Part shown: piece after piece, positions 1-10,880 of the stretch | How the letters are laid out: the number at the start of each line of letters is the position of its first letter | Position numbering within the stretch: position 1 is the stretch's first letter | Source of the DNA: Stomoxys calcitrans | Taxonomy: Eukaryota; Arthropoda; Insecta; Diptera; Muscidae | Reading direction: 5' to 3' | Length of the DNA: 64,000 nucleotides | Assembly: GCF_963082655.1 (NCBI RefSeq) | Contig: NC_081555.1 | Span: 179,094,942 to 179,158,941 of the forward strand | Position numbers and translations under genes: made by a program | The notes under the pieces: generated by a model | Databases searched by the model: none | What the model saw: only the letters and a program-made list of their open reading frames with translations | What the model was told of the DNA's origin: nothing

Positions 1-1396
1 ATCGAGAGATCGGTCTATATGGCAGCTATATCCAAAATTGGTCCGATCTGCACCAAATTGATGAGGGATATCAAAGGGCCTAACACAATTTACTGTCCCA
101 AATTTCAGCAAAATCGGATAGTAAACGTGGCTTTCATGGGCCTAAGACCCTAAATCTGAGGATCGGTCTATATGGCAGCTTTATCCAAATCTGAACCGAT
201 CAGAGCCAAATTGACGAAGGGTGTCGAAGGGACTAACACAACTCACTGTCCCAAATTTCAGCAAAATCGGATAATAAATGTGGCTTTTATGGGTCTATGA
301 CCTTAAATCCGAGGATCGGTCTATATGGCAGCTATATCCAAATCTAGACCGATCTGGGCCAAATTGGCGAATAATGTCAAAGGGCCTAACACAACTCCCT
401 GTCCCAAATTTCAGCAAAATCGGATAATAAATGTGGCTTTTATGGGCCTAAGACCCAAAATCGTAGGATCGGTCTATATAGCAGCTATATCCAAATCTGA
501 ACCGATCAGAGCCAAATTGACGAAGGGTGTTGAAGGGCCTAACGCAACTCACTGTTCCAAATTTCAGCAAAATCGGATAATAAATGTGGCTTTTATGGGA
601 CTATGACCTTAAATTCGAGGATCGGTCTATATGGCAGCTATATCCAAATCTGAACCGATCTGAACCAAATTGACAAAGGATATTGAGGGGCCTAACACAA
701 CTCACTGTCCCAAATTTCAGCAAAATCGAATAATAAATGAGGCTTTTATGGGTCTTAGACCCTAAATCGGATGATCGGTCTATATGGCAGCTATATCCAA
801 ATCTGAACCGATCTGGGCCAAATTAACAGAGGAAGTCGAAAGGTCTAACACAACTCACTGTCCCAAATTTCAGCAAAATCGAATAATAAATGAGGCTTTT
901 ATGGGCCTTAGACCCTAAATCTGAGGATCGGTCTATATGGCAGCTATATCCAAATCTGAACCGATCTGGGCCAAATTAACAGAGGAAGTCGAAAGGCCTA
1001 ACAAAACTCACTGTCCCAAATTTCAGCAAAATCGGATAATAAATGTGGCTTTTATGGGCCTAAGACCCTAAATCGGAGGATCGGTCTATATGGGGGCTAT
1101 ATCAAGATATAGTCCGATATAGCCCATCTTCGAACTTAACCTGCTTATGGACAAAAAAAGAATCTGTGCAAAATTTTAGCTCAATATCTCTATTTTTAAA
1201 GGCTGTAGCGTGATTTCAACAGACAGACGGACAGACGGACAGACGGACAGACGGACGGACATGTCTAGATCGTCTTAGATTTTCACGCTGATCAAGAATA
1301 TATATACTTTATAGGGTCGGAAATGGATATTTCGATGTGTTGCAAACGGAATGACAAAATGAATATACCCCCATCCTTCGGTGGTGGGTATAAAAA
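1..1396 (-). mobile_element. DINE-1-like element, type I units, cut by window edge
   Basis: Eight tandem units start with a CGGTCTATATGGCAGC block at 11, 164, 317, 470, 623, 776, 929 and 1082. The spacing is exactly 153 bp each time. After the last unit come a GACAGACGGACAGACGG microsatellite (about 1220-1260), an AAGAATATATATACTTTATAGG block, and the end GGTGGTGGGTATAAAA. Read on the minus strand this matches the start of Drosophila INE-1/DINE-1 (TATACCC, then AAGTATATATATTC, then GTCCGTCTGTCC). DINE-1 elements are known as non-autonomous Helentron-group elements. The hairpin end lies outside the window. The regular phasing opens short false ORFs. Confidence 0.85.
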
Positions 1397-1621
1397 ACTA
1401 CTGCAACTTCATAAGCTGAAATTGTAAAACAGCAAAAGAAATTAAAATTGCCCAAGAAATGAAAGCCCTTATACGAAAAAATGAAAAGAAAATGAAGAAG
1501 AAAGAGAATAAGAAGCTGACTGCAGCAAAACAAGAACACGAAGAAGAAAACTAATCATTAAAGCAGGTAAACAGATCTGAGAAATAACCGTCCTTAAGTA
1601 GTTGTCGTTGTAAGAGTTACA
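1397..1621. other. Unclassified spacer, A-rich
   Basis: A-rich stretch between a DINE end and a SINE. I see no repeat family, RNA gene or credible coding sequence in it. Confidence 0.5.
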
Positions 1622-1964
1622 GGACCACAGCAGTGTTGCCAGCGAAAAAAATAACAGCGCAGAAGTTAGCATGTCCGCATATGACGCTGAACGCCTGGGT
1701 TCGAATCCTGGCGAGAACATCAGAAAAAAATGTTGAGTTGTGGTTTTTACCCTCCTATTGTTGGCGACATTTGTGAGGTACTTGGCCATGTAAGAACTGC
1801 TCCCTAAAGAGGCGACGCACTACAGCAAGCCGTTCGGAGTCGGCTACAAAAAGGACGCCCCTTAACATTGAGCTTAAAATTGACTCGGAGCCCTATGTGA
1901 CAGCATTATCTGCGAAGTTTGTCTCTTTTTCTTAACGGAATGTTCATGGGCAAATTTGAATTTT
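1622..1964 (+). mobile_element. tRNA-derived SINE copy 1
   Basis: A tRNA-like head carries a box A-like AGCGCAGAAGTTAGC and a perfect box B GGTTCGAATCC at 1698-1708. The non-tRNA body follows, with GACATTTGTGAGGTAC, then CGTTCGGAGTCGGCTA, and the tail ATGTTCATGGGCAAATTTG. The same order recurs five more times in the window. About 30 bases separate GACCAC at 1622 from the box A block, so the 5' edge could instead be near 1655. Internal RNA polymerase III promoter boxes are what is known for this class of element. Confidence 0.85.
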
Positions 1965-1991
1965 ATTATAGATCGTAGATTATCTTCACTA

Positions 1992-2013
1992 CAAAGAGGT
2001 GTCGCATTGCGGC
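1992..2013 (+). mobile_element. SINE body scrap
   Basis: CAAAGAGGTGTCGCATTGCGG matches the SINE body only. It lies between copy 1 and the family B repeat, so a second, almost completely lost SINE copy sat here. Confidence 0.6.
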
Positions 2014-3124
2014 TTTAATCGGGGGGGTGTTTTGGGGGATGGGCGGCCACTCAGTGAGTTGGTCTTGAAAATATATATCGGATTCGTGTTCTACTCTAAA
2101 AGCCCTCTTATTTGAGCCTCATATTGCTATGGTGAGCAAATACTTCCTATTTTGGTGGTGTTATGAGGGTGGGGTGGCCCCATTGACACTTTTCCCGAAC
2201 ATTGATATCAGATTCGTGCTTTACTTCCACTAGTGCTATGGTCGTAAATTTTGTCTTCTTTGGGGGATGTTCTCGGAGATGGGCGGCCCCTCAAGCACTT
2301 GTTCCCACATCTGGATATCAGATTCGCATTCTACACTTAAATACCTTTCATTTAAGCCTCATATTGCCATGGTCAGTAAATAAGTCCTGTTTGGGGGTGT
2401 TTTGAGGAAGGGGTGAACCCCCAGAAACTTTGTCCCAAATTTGGATATCAGATTCGTATTTTACTCGCACATACCTTTCATTTGAGTCCCATATTGCCAT
2501 GGTCGGTAAATATATCGAATTTGGGGGGGTTTTGGGGTGGTCCCCCTAGCACTTGGTCCGACAATTGGATATCAGATACGTTTTCTCATCCTAAATACCT
2601 TTCATTTGAGTCCCATATTGTCGAGATTGGCCTAAATATATGCATGTTAGGTTTTAGGGTGGGGCAGCCCCCCTAGGTACCCCATCCGAAATTTGGATAC
2701 CAAATTTTTATCTGTAATTGCATTCTTTCTTCTGTCAGTTATCAGCTGTTACTTTTAGCTTGCTTTAGAAAAAAAGTGTAAAAAAGTATATTTGATTAAA
2801 GTTCATTTTAAGTTTTATTAAAAATGCATTTACTTTCTTTTAAAAAATCCGCAATTACTTTTTAGGCAACCCAATATATGAGAGTACACAAAATTTCGCT
2901 TGAATCGCACCACCCGTCTCCGAGATCTGGGGTTTCTGAAAATCAGGGTAAGGGGGAGTGTCCGTCCCCCCTTCAGATATCAAAACAGGAAGTAACCCAT
3001 TCTCGCCACGGGGTCATTATGCACCATCTGTGAAAATTTCAAGAAAATCGGTTCAGCCGTCTCTGAGTCTATAAGGAACAAACAAACCTACAAACACACA
3101 CAAATTGATTTTTATATATAAGAT
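2014..3124 (+). mobile_element. Family B G-run tandem-repeat element, copy B1
   Basis: Repeated units follow the pattern: GGGGGTGTTTTGGGG-like G runs, CACTTGGTCC, GGATATCAGATTCGT, TTCATTTGAGTCCCATATTG, ATGGTCGGTAAATATG. The 3' end reads AAATCGGTTCAGCCGTCTC, then GAGTCTATAAGGAACAAAC, then ATTTTTATATATAAGAT. The ACTAGC start seen in other copies is missing, and a SINE scrap sits there instead. A MITE interrupts the element at 2711-2874. No ORF longer than about 90 codons is present. The class of this element is not recognised; it may be Helitron-like. Confidence 0.7.
2711..2874 (-). mobile_element. Mariner-type MITE (TTGGGTTGCCC family), one-ended copy
   Basis: The right end is AAAAAATCCGCAATTACTTTTTAGGCAACCCAA followed by TA (first 20 bases AAAAAATCCGCAATTACTTT). 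This is the same terminal sequence as at 43435-43582. The left terminal repeat is absent. The interior shares TCTGTCAGTTATCAGCTG with the copy at 19551, in the opposite orientation. Confidence 0.75.
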
Positions 3125-3935
3125 GGCTATGATATCGTAGATACAGTGCAATTATGCCCCCAATACCTTTGCATGCCGATTTGTATTTTAACTCCCCCGC
3201 AGGAGAGTCATTGTGGCATTTAATTTCTTAGTGCTTAAATTTAGTGGCAAAAAAACTTAAGTGGCAACACTGTTCTATGACTGCATAAATAAGTATGCGT
3301 CAGCGTTTGTCGAAATGATTGTGCTTGCAACGTTAGAGAGCGACAGCTACCACCCAAAGTAATTACCCGGCAAAAGTTGTTAAAACATCAGCAGCAGCAA
3401 CAGCAACAGCAACAGCCATGAGACTTATTACCGCATTGACAACGACGATGGCGACAACAACAACAACGACGAGAATGTCGCAAACAAACCACTCCGATTT
3501 AGCAGCAGACATCATAAAACAACAAAATGTTGCAGTAAACTATTAATATTTTCTGCATCATCACTGCTTTGTAATAACATCAGGTATTAAGTGGTTTTTG
3601 CTGCATCACCGCCATCCCTCTAGCATAGTGTACGCCAACTTGCAGTAGTAAAACTAGCTAGGAAGCAAGAGGGCACGAGTACACTCCATACAACAAGGGC
3701 ATCGAAAGCCATGTTTGACAAAACCCTCTCGCTCCAAATGCCAAGACCAAAAAATCGCTAGAGTGGCACAAAAACCAAAAAAAAAAGTTTACGCATCAAT
3801 TTATTCAACTATTTGAGAAAAGTACATAAAACTGAAATGTTACTGGAATGCAAAAATTTTTAGACCTGCAAATACATAAAGAAGTGGTAGATTGACAGAT
3901 TCCCCCCACGTCTGTCTGTAGTATTATACCAATTA
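3125..3935. other. Single-copy-looking stretch with CAG/CAA repeats
   Basis: Contains opa-like repeats (CAGCAGCAGCAACAGCAACA near 3390 and ACAACAACAACAACGACG near 3457). Such repeats are common in fly UTRs, introns and some coding exons. No long ORF passes through them, so I make no gene call. Confidence 0.5.
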
Positions 3936-3992
3936 AATAGCAATGAAGCAGCCGGAGCCGATGAATTGCCTGCTATTCTATATTTTAGAGGC
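3936..3992 (+). pseudogene. Orphan reverse-transcriptase fragment, RTE-like
   Basis: The frame starting at 3936 reads NSNEAAGADELPAILYFRG. This aligns with the RT motif N-K-A-A-G-A-D-G-L-P-V-E-L-F of the larger RTE-like relic at 5708-5749. It lies 5' of that relic's endonuclease, so it cannot be that relic's own RT in normal order. It is a second, tiny LINE scrap or a rearranged piece. Confidence 0.55.
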
Positions 3993-4227
3993 ATTTCATT
4001 TGCGCCTTGAAATGCCCGTTAGGTGTTTAACTTTACTGGCTTAATATCGCAATGTTCATGTAAATAGCCCGGTTTTAAAAAGACATCATCCCCAGAAGAT
4101 ATGGTAAAATTTTTCAATTTTTAATCCCAAAGAAAACTGCAACACATCGTCCGTTAGATTCTGAAGTTTTGAGATTAGTGGCTTTGGAATTTTATGTCTA
4201 TAATTCACTTTCATTTTCAGAACTACT

Positions 4228-6650
4228 ATGAGAAACAAAGGCATAGAAAAAACGGAGTCCCCCAACGTTGACGACCCACGCAAACGAAAAAAGGACCCTG
4301 ATTTGCGGATCTGCACCTGGAATGTCCGCACTCTTTATAGAGAAGGTGCAGCATACGCGCTGGCGGATGTATTAGAGAAGTACAAGGCATAACCGCCTTA
4401 CAGGAAGTGCGATGGACTGGGAATGGCGTCACTACAACACCAAACAGTGACGAACTACACTATAGCTGCCGTAACACGAGGCATGAATTTGGCTGCGGAT
4501 TTGTGGTTAGTCGTAGACTGAAACACCTTGTCTCCAGCTTTACTCCGGTGGATGAGAGGCTAGCCACAATCCGCATAAAAGCCAAATTCTTCAACATCAG
4601 TCTTATTTGTGGCCATGCCCCGACGGAAGACAAAGACCAGCAGACCAAGGATATTTTCTACGAGCGCCTAGAGAGAGAATATGACTGCTGCCCCGCCCAT
4701 GGTATTAAAATCGCTGTGGGAGATTTTAATGCGAAGATAGGGATGGAAGACATTTTTGGTCCAACAGATGGAAAGTTTAGCCTCCACGAGATAACGTCCA
4801 GTAATGGTTGAGGCTGATAAATTTCGCCGCGGCAAAAGACATGGTAGTTAGCACCAGATTTCAACATAAAAATATTCACAAAGCCACATGGCTGTCACCC
4901 GATCAAAACACGAGAAACCAAATCACGTTGTGATAGATGGAAGGCATTCATCCAGCGTGTTAGATGCACGATCGATCCGTGGAGCGAATATAGATTCGGA
5001 TCATTACCTTGATGCAGCAAAACTTCTCACCCGTTTAAACATGGCGAGGAAAGTCGATCTGACAATGCACGGAAACTGGACATTGAAAAGCTGCAAACAC
5101 AACAACCGGCAGCGGCATACTCCACTCGACTGACCCAACTGCTTGATGATGATACTTCTTAATTCGATGATATAATGGCGCAGTGGCAAACTATAATCCA
5201 CTCCATGGAAAATGCCTCGAAATTCGTACTTGGGTAACGGAAACGTCCTCCAAGAAGCCCATGGTACGAACAAGAGTGTCGAGATGCTAGTGAAGCCAAG
5301 AATGCGGCATATAGAGCAACCCTGCAATCAGTAGCAACACGCCAGATCGGGAGAAAAAGGGAGAGGAGAAACGTCTATTCCGCAGAAAGAAAAAGGAAAT
5401 GGAAAGACGTGAGTGCGAGCGAATTGAGATGTACAGGAGTCAGAATGAAGTCCGGAAATTCTACCAAAGAATTGAACACCAAACCGATGGCTTTGGTGCA
5501 GGCACATCCTCCTTCAGAGACAAAGAAGGAAATCTGATAACTGACACAGATAACATGCTGAGGATATGAAAAGAACATTTTATACAACTGCTAGTGTCCG
5601 ACGTTGGCGGCGAAGTGGATACCGCGAAACCAATCCCTGATGATGGTATAGAATGTTTACCTCCTAGTGAGAATGAGGTCCAAGTAGCAGTGACCCGACT
5701 AAAGAACAACAAGGCAGCAGGAGCCGACGGGTTACCCGTTGAACTATTTAAGACCGTTGGCGACACGCTGATAAGGCATATGCATCAGCTTATCTGCGCA
5801 ATCTGGCTAGAAGATCGCAATACCCGATGATTGGAACCTCAGCATGCTATGTCTCGTACACAAGAAAGGAGACAAGACGGAATGTGCCAACTACAGAGGA
5901 ATACGTCTCCTCCCCATCGCATACAAGATACTCTCGAGCGTACTGTGTGAGAGATTAAAACCTAAAGTCAGTAAGATAATTGAGCCCTATCAATGTGGCT
6001 TTAGATCTGGTAAATCCCTTCTGGAATTCTGAAAAGGTCCCGAGAAGGACAAATCAACACTTACTATTTTTTTGTTGACTACAAAGCTGCCTTCGATATC
6101 CCTTTACGTTCAAAGGTATTTCAAGTCATGTCTGAGTTTGGTATCCCTGCAAGGCCACCTCTCGACAGACGAAGATTACGCTATGCAAAACACTGATACT
6201 ATCCCTTCTGTTATATGGTTCGGAAGCATGGGTACTTGTGAAAGCAGATGTGGCAGTGCTTGGAGTATTTGAGAGAAATATTCTTTGTAAAATATATGGA
6301 CCAGTTTGCGTTAATGGAGAATATAGGCGACGTATGAACCACGAGCTGTATGAGCTGTATGACGACGATAGCATAGTTACACGCATCAAAATACAACGGC
6401 TGCGTTGGCTAGGTCATGTTGTCAGAATGGATGAAGAATCTCCAGCAAAGAAGTCTTTTGAAGGCAAACACGGTGGTACACGCAAATCGGGAAGACCAAA
6501 AGTCCGATGGAAAGATCAAGTTGTGGGAGTCACGTCGATACTTGGTGTCAGAGATTTTAGAATGAGCGCAGAAGATCGAGGCGCTTGGAACGCTATTCTA
6601 TGTTCGGCTAGTGGAACAAATATTCTGTCATAGGCTATTAAAGTAAGTAA
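4228..6650 (+). pseudogene. RTE-like non-LTR retrotransposon, broken endonuclease and reverse transcriptase
   Basis: In life this would encode one protein with an N-terminal apurinic-type endonuclease that nicks target DNA and a reverse transcriptase that copies the RNA there. The endonuclease shows CTWNVRTL (4312-4335), LQEVRW, VGDFNAKIG (4716-4742) and the catalytic DSDH (4993-5004). The RT shows AAGADGLPVELF (5714-5749), CLVHKKGD, GFRSGKS and FVDYKAAFD with the first catalytic Asp (6071-6097). The C-terminal region has RWLGHVVRMDE (6403-6435). Frameshifts or stops lie near 4390, 4809, 4920, 5565, 5830 and 6030. Between about 6150 and 6180 the middle of the RT, including the YADD box, is deleted. 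The 3' end is a short GTAAGTAAG tail near 6640, as in RTE elements. The 5' end is undefined. I chose 4228 as the first ATG in frame with the endonuclease. Confidence 0.9.
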
Positions 6651-7983
6651 GCAATTCTTTTTCTTTCTACTTAAAAGTTACTTTTATCTGGTAGCCAACT
6701 CAGATTCTCATTTAGTGGGGTACTGTTCATATGTGAGCTTAATCAACACACATGGTATGTTAATTCACTTAAGGATGGGTGCATTAGCTAATTTTCATTT
6801 GATGCTTCAAAGCTATTTCGCCCCACACATTTTCCCCTGAATAGAAGTGAAGTTAGGCAATTCAATCTGTATTTCATCAACAAGTATGTAAACGTCAAAA
6901 AGGGTTTTCTATGCAAAAGTATATGCAGCGAGAAAGGAATGTCCTACAACAGGCCTCCAGACGAGAGGCCATATCGTAAATTCCTCTGAGGTAAATATGT
7001 ATTTTGTAATACATAACTGCCAAATAATAACTACTATCGGTTTACGCAAACTTTGAACTGAATATTTGACTAAACGAGAATGTATCTGAAAGTGTTAAAG
7101 CTCGTTAAATATAACACCTAGTTCAAATAACTGCTAGATGGAAGCCTATATTCATTCTTTATACATACATCTGTCAAGATGTTAGTCTGCGAACTTAAGA
7201 AAATTTTTATATGTTAACTTTTGTTAAGGATTTCATGTTTTCAGGTTTTGTTAAGGATTTCAGATCTTAAAGCAGCGTTGGGGCATGAATATAAGCCCTT
7301 GATTGGAAATATTTTCAAATGTTTTTGCCTTATACTGTATTGAAGAATCCAACTTAAGAACCAAAATACGCGGTGACTATAAAGGCCTTCCAATGAATTC
7401 TCTTCTCAGTTGGGATTTGACTGAAATATTGCGATGCCATGTAACTTGCACCTGGTATTTGGCGTACTCTCTCATACAATTACAACGGCACACACACCCA
7501 TTCATTCAAGACTAAATGCATGTGCTCACAAATTAGTTGGAGGCAAATTTGATAAGGAGATTTTCTGAAAATTTTCGGAAATTGGGTAAAACCTTTTAAT
7601 TTGCACTTAGGGGAAATGACACATTTCATCATTATCTCATTTTGTATAATTTTGTCCTGATTAAAGTGGCTTTCAAATTGAAGTGAAATGCATATTTAGC
7701 TTTAACTATTTTTAGCAAATTTCATTTAGGATTTTATTATAGCCATGTTACAACGATATTATTGCATATTACCACAACGTGCAATTTTAAAAAATTAAGA
7801 TATCCATATACATAAAAGATACTTGTAAATAAAATATCTTACAGTATACCATATTCAAGATAATGGCATAGCTAATTAGAAAGATACACTAAGTTCGACT
7901 AAAAGAAAAATTGGATAACCACCAGCATGGAGTAATATTAAATTGATCGAATTTGTACAAACTAGTTTTCAAATTAAGAAAAA
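6651..7983. other. AT-rich unclassified stretch
   Basis: No repeat family, RNA gene or domain is recognised. The longest ORF here (70 codons near 7303-7515) has no recognisable motif and no start or splice context I can defend. Confidence 0.5.
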
Positions 7984-8697
7984 ACAAGTAAAAGCGTTAA
8001 AGCTCGACTGGTCCTCATCTTATAAATCTTCCCCATGGATCGCATGGAATAAGTTCTGTGAATTACCTCTTCAAATATGTTGGAGCAATAACAAGTTATG
8101 AACCATAAATCTCAACATTCGAAATCTCAGCCAAATTGGATAGTAATTACTCCTTCTAGATGCTTAAGAAGTCAATTCGGGCGGTTGGTTTTTAAGGGAG
8201 CGACGTCAAATTATAAATCGATTTGGATCATACTTAGCGTGGACCTTGAATAAAACATAAACTATACGTTAGAAAGTGTGGGGTTATCTGTAGATTGGTT
8301 CATATAGCTTCTATATCAGGTTATAGGCCGATTTGGCACAGTTTTCGGAAGTCAAGACAGATCACCACGTGCAAATTTTTAGTCAAATCATATTAGATTT
8401 GCGCCCTCTAGAGGCACATGAAGTCAAATGATGTGATCTGTTTCTATGGGAGCTATCTCAAAACATGGACGGATTTGGCTTATTTACAATCCCAGCCTAA
8501 CTTTAATAATAGGAAAATATTTGTGAAAAACTTCGAAATAAGTATTCGACAGACAGACGGACATGTATAAATTCACTTTGAATTTCAAGACGACCAAGAA
8601 TATGCATTCTTTGTTGGGTTGTATATCAATATCATGATTCTCGAAATGACGAAATCAGTATACATGTACATTCATCCTATGGTGCAGGATATAAAAG
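7984..8697 (-). mobile_element. Old DINE-1-like element, heavily diverged
   Basis: The left end CAAGTAAAAGCGTTAAAGCTC is a decayed hairpin end. Two or three recognisable units follow, with TTCATATAGCTTCTATATC and GCCCTCTAGAGGCAC as in type II. Then come GACAGACAGACGGACATG (8549-8567), a decayed CAAGAATATGCATTC block, and ATTCATCCTATGGTGCAGG with GATATAAAAG. Divergence from the other copies marks it as one of the oldest in the window. Confidence 0.7.
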
Positions 8698-9024
8698 TGG
8701 TCAAGGAAGCAAATCAGAGGATTGGTATATCTTAGAATTGGTGCCCTCGATCATTCGATTAGGGACAATCTAATAAACTTCTAACACATCAATGAGTGCT
8801 GTTCGATTTAGCTCAAATACCTACTATTCTATAAACGAATTTGGGAGGCAACCCGCTGAAGCAAACTACTTTGCCGGGAATTAATGGAGGCGTGGGCAGA
8901 TCTTAAATTTAATATGATGTTCTTGCAAGGATTCGATTGTTGGCGTTCAGGGCTATTGATCTATCTTTGTACAGTCACTTATCAACAATCTATATTCTAC
9001 TATCTAAAACCTATGGTATTGAAT
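8698..9024. other. Unclassified stretch
   Basis: Nothing recognisable between a DINE and the start of the 14-bp minisatellite. Confidence 0.4.
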
Positions 9025-9210
9025 TTGCGATATATAATCTGCGATATGTTATTTATGATATGTAATTTACGATATGTAATCCATAATAAGTAATCTACAA
9101 TATGTAATCTCTGATTTGGAGTTTACGATATGTAATCTACGATGTGTAATCTTCGATATGTATTCTACGATATGTAGTCTACAGTATATAGTCTACGAAA
9201 TGTAATGTAT

Positions 9211-9519
9211 GCAAATTTTGCCCATGAACATTCTATTAAGGAGCAGGCGCAAACCTCCCACATTTTAATGAGTGCAGTCCGATAAAAGTTTAAGCTTAGT
9301 GATAAGCGGCCTCCATTTAATAGCCGAGTCCGAACGGCGTGCCGCAGTGCGACACCTCTTTGGAGAGAAGTTTCACATAGCATAGTACCTCACAAATGTT
9401 GTCAGCATTAGGAGGGGAAACCACCGCTGAAATTTTTTTTCTGACGGTTTTACCAGCATTCGAACCCAGGCGTTCAGCGTCATAGGCGGACATGCTAACC
9501 TCTGCGCTACGGTGGCCTC
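9211..9519 (-). mobile_element. tRNA-derived SINE copy 2
   Basis: On the minus strand the order is GGCCACCGTAGCGCAGAGG, a damaged box B (GTTCGAATGCTGG), CTCACAAATGTTGTC-type body, CGTTCGGACTCGGCTA, and the tail ATGGGCAAAATTTGC. It is inserted into the 14-bp minisatellite and is nearly full length. Confidence 0.85.
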
Positions 9520-10312
9520 AAAATGTACAAATGATATTTACAATATGTTTTCTACGCTTTATAATCTACAATCTATAATCTTCAATCTATGATCTATAAT
9601 TTTCAAACTTCAATCTACTATCTATAATCAACGATTTATAATTTTTACGATCTATAATCTACGATCTTTAATCTACGATCTATAATCTACGATCTATAAT
9701 CTACGATCTATAATCTACGATCTATAATCTACGATCTATAATCTACGATCTATAATCTACGATCTATAATCTATAATCTACGATCTATAATCTACGATCT
9801 ATAATCTACGATCTATAACCTGCGATCTATAATATACAATCTATAATCTTCAATCTACGATCCATAATATATGATCCATAATCTACGATCTTTAATCTAC
9901 GATCTATAATGTACGATCTATAATCTACGATCTATTATCTACGATCTATAATCTTCGGTCTATAATCTACGATCTATAATCTATGATCTATAATTTACGT
10001 TCTAAAACCTACGATCTATAATCTACGATCAATAATCTAAGATCTCTAATCTACTATCTCTAATCTACGACCCATAATCTACGATCTATAATCTACTATC
10101 CATAATCTTCGATCTATACTTTTCGCTCCATAATCAACGATCTATAATTTACGATCTAAAATGTACGATCTATAATCTACGATCTATAATCTGCGGTCTA
10201 TAATTTACGATCTATAATTTACGTTCTAAAACCTACGATCTATAATCTACGATCTATAATCTACGATCAATAATCTAAGATCTCTAATCTACGACCCATA
10301 ATCTACGATCTA

Positions 10313-10544
10313 CAGGGTGGCTGATGAAAGCCGCTACCAAAAAAAAATGTAATAACTTTTTTTCTATTTAATAATAATAATTTAATAATTAATTTAATTA
10401 ATTAATTAATTAATTTAATTAATAATAATTTAATAATTAATTTAATAATTTAATTTAACATGAATAAAAGAAAAATGTATTCCATACACCGAAAAAAAAA
10501 TGTAGCAATATTCATCATTGTAGCAATATTCATCAGCCACCCTG
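10313..10544. mobile_element. 232-bp MITE, copy 1, with TA target duplication
   Basis: Perfect 16-bp terminal inverted repeats CAGGGTGGCTGATGAA / TTCATCAGCCACCCTG are flanked by TA on each side (10311-10312 and 10545-10546). The centre is a TTAA-rich self-complementary block (about 10368-10460). The right end holds a direct repeat of TGTAGCAATATTCATCA. There is no coding capacity. The TA target and short TIRs point to mobilisation by a Tc1/mariner-type transposase. It sits in the 14-bp minisatellite. Confidence 0.93.
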
Positions 10545-10658
10545 TATAATCTTCGATCTATACTTTTCGCTCCATAATCAACGATCTAAAATCTACGATC
10601 TATAATCTACGATCTATAAACTACGATCTATAATCTACGATCTACGATCTACAATCTA

Positions 10659-10880
10659 CAATTTGGATATAGCTGACATATATACCGATTTCAGGCCTTG
10701 GTCCCATAAAAGAAGCATTTATAACCCGATTTCACTGAAATGTGACACAGTGAGCTGTTTTCGGCCCTACGACATCCAAATTCAATATGGCCTCCATCGG
10801 TCTATATTTGTATAAGGCTGTCATATAAAGTCCCGTTTTAAGGTCTTGGGCCCATAAAGACACATGGAAAACTTAGGAGC
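10659..10880 (+). mobile_element. DINE-1-like fragment, type I units
   Basis: Contains TTTGGATATAGCTGACATAT, GGCCTTGGTCCCATAAAAG, CGATTTCACTGAAATGTGAC and CATCGGTCTATATTTG. These are about one and a half 153-bp units with no element ends, abutting the minisatellite. Confidence 0.7.

Larger units (their letters stand above)
9025..10665. repeat. 14-bp minisatellite array, interrupted by a SINE and a MITE
   Basis: The unit is CTACGATCTATAAT, most regular at 9655-9830. Left of the SINE the variant GATATGTAATCTAC dominates; right of it GATCTATAATCTAC dominates. Two irregular patches recur. TTACGTTCTAAAACC occurs at 9995 and 10219, 224 bp (16 units) apart. TCTTCGATCTATACTTTTCG occurs at 10106 and 10550; after subtracting the inserted MITE and its extra TA, these are 210 bp (15 units) apart. 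This indicates higher-order duplication. Confidence 0.9.

Noticed and set aside
325..606. 93-codon ORF
   Set aside because: It is two DINE 153-bp units read in frame; the same peptide block repeats.
9655..9830. CRISPR-like regular repeats
   Set aside because: The 14-bp units are directly adjacent with no unique spacers; it is a minisatellite in a eukaryotic genome.
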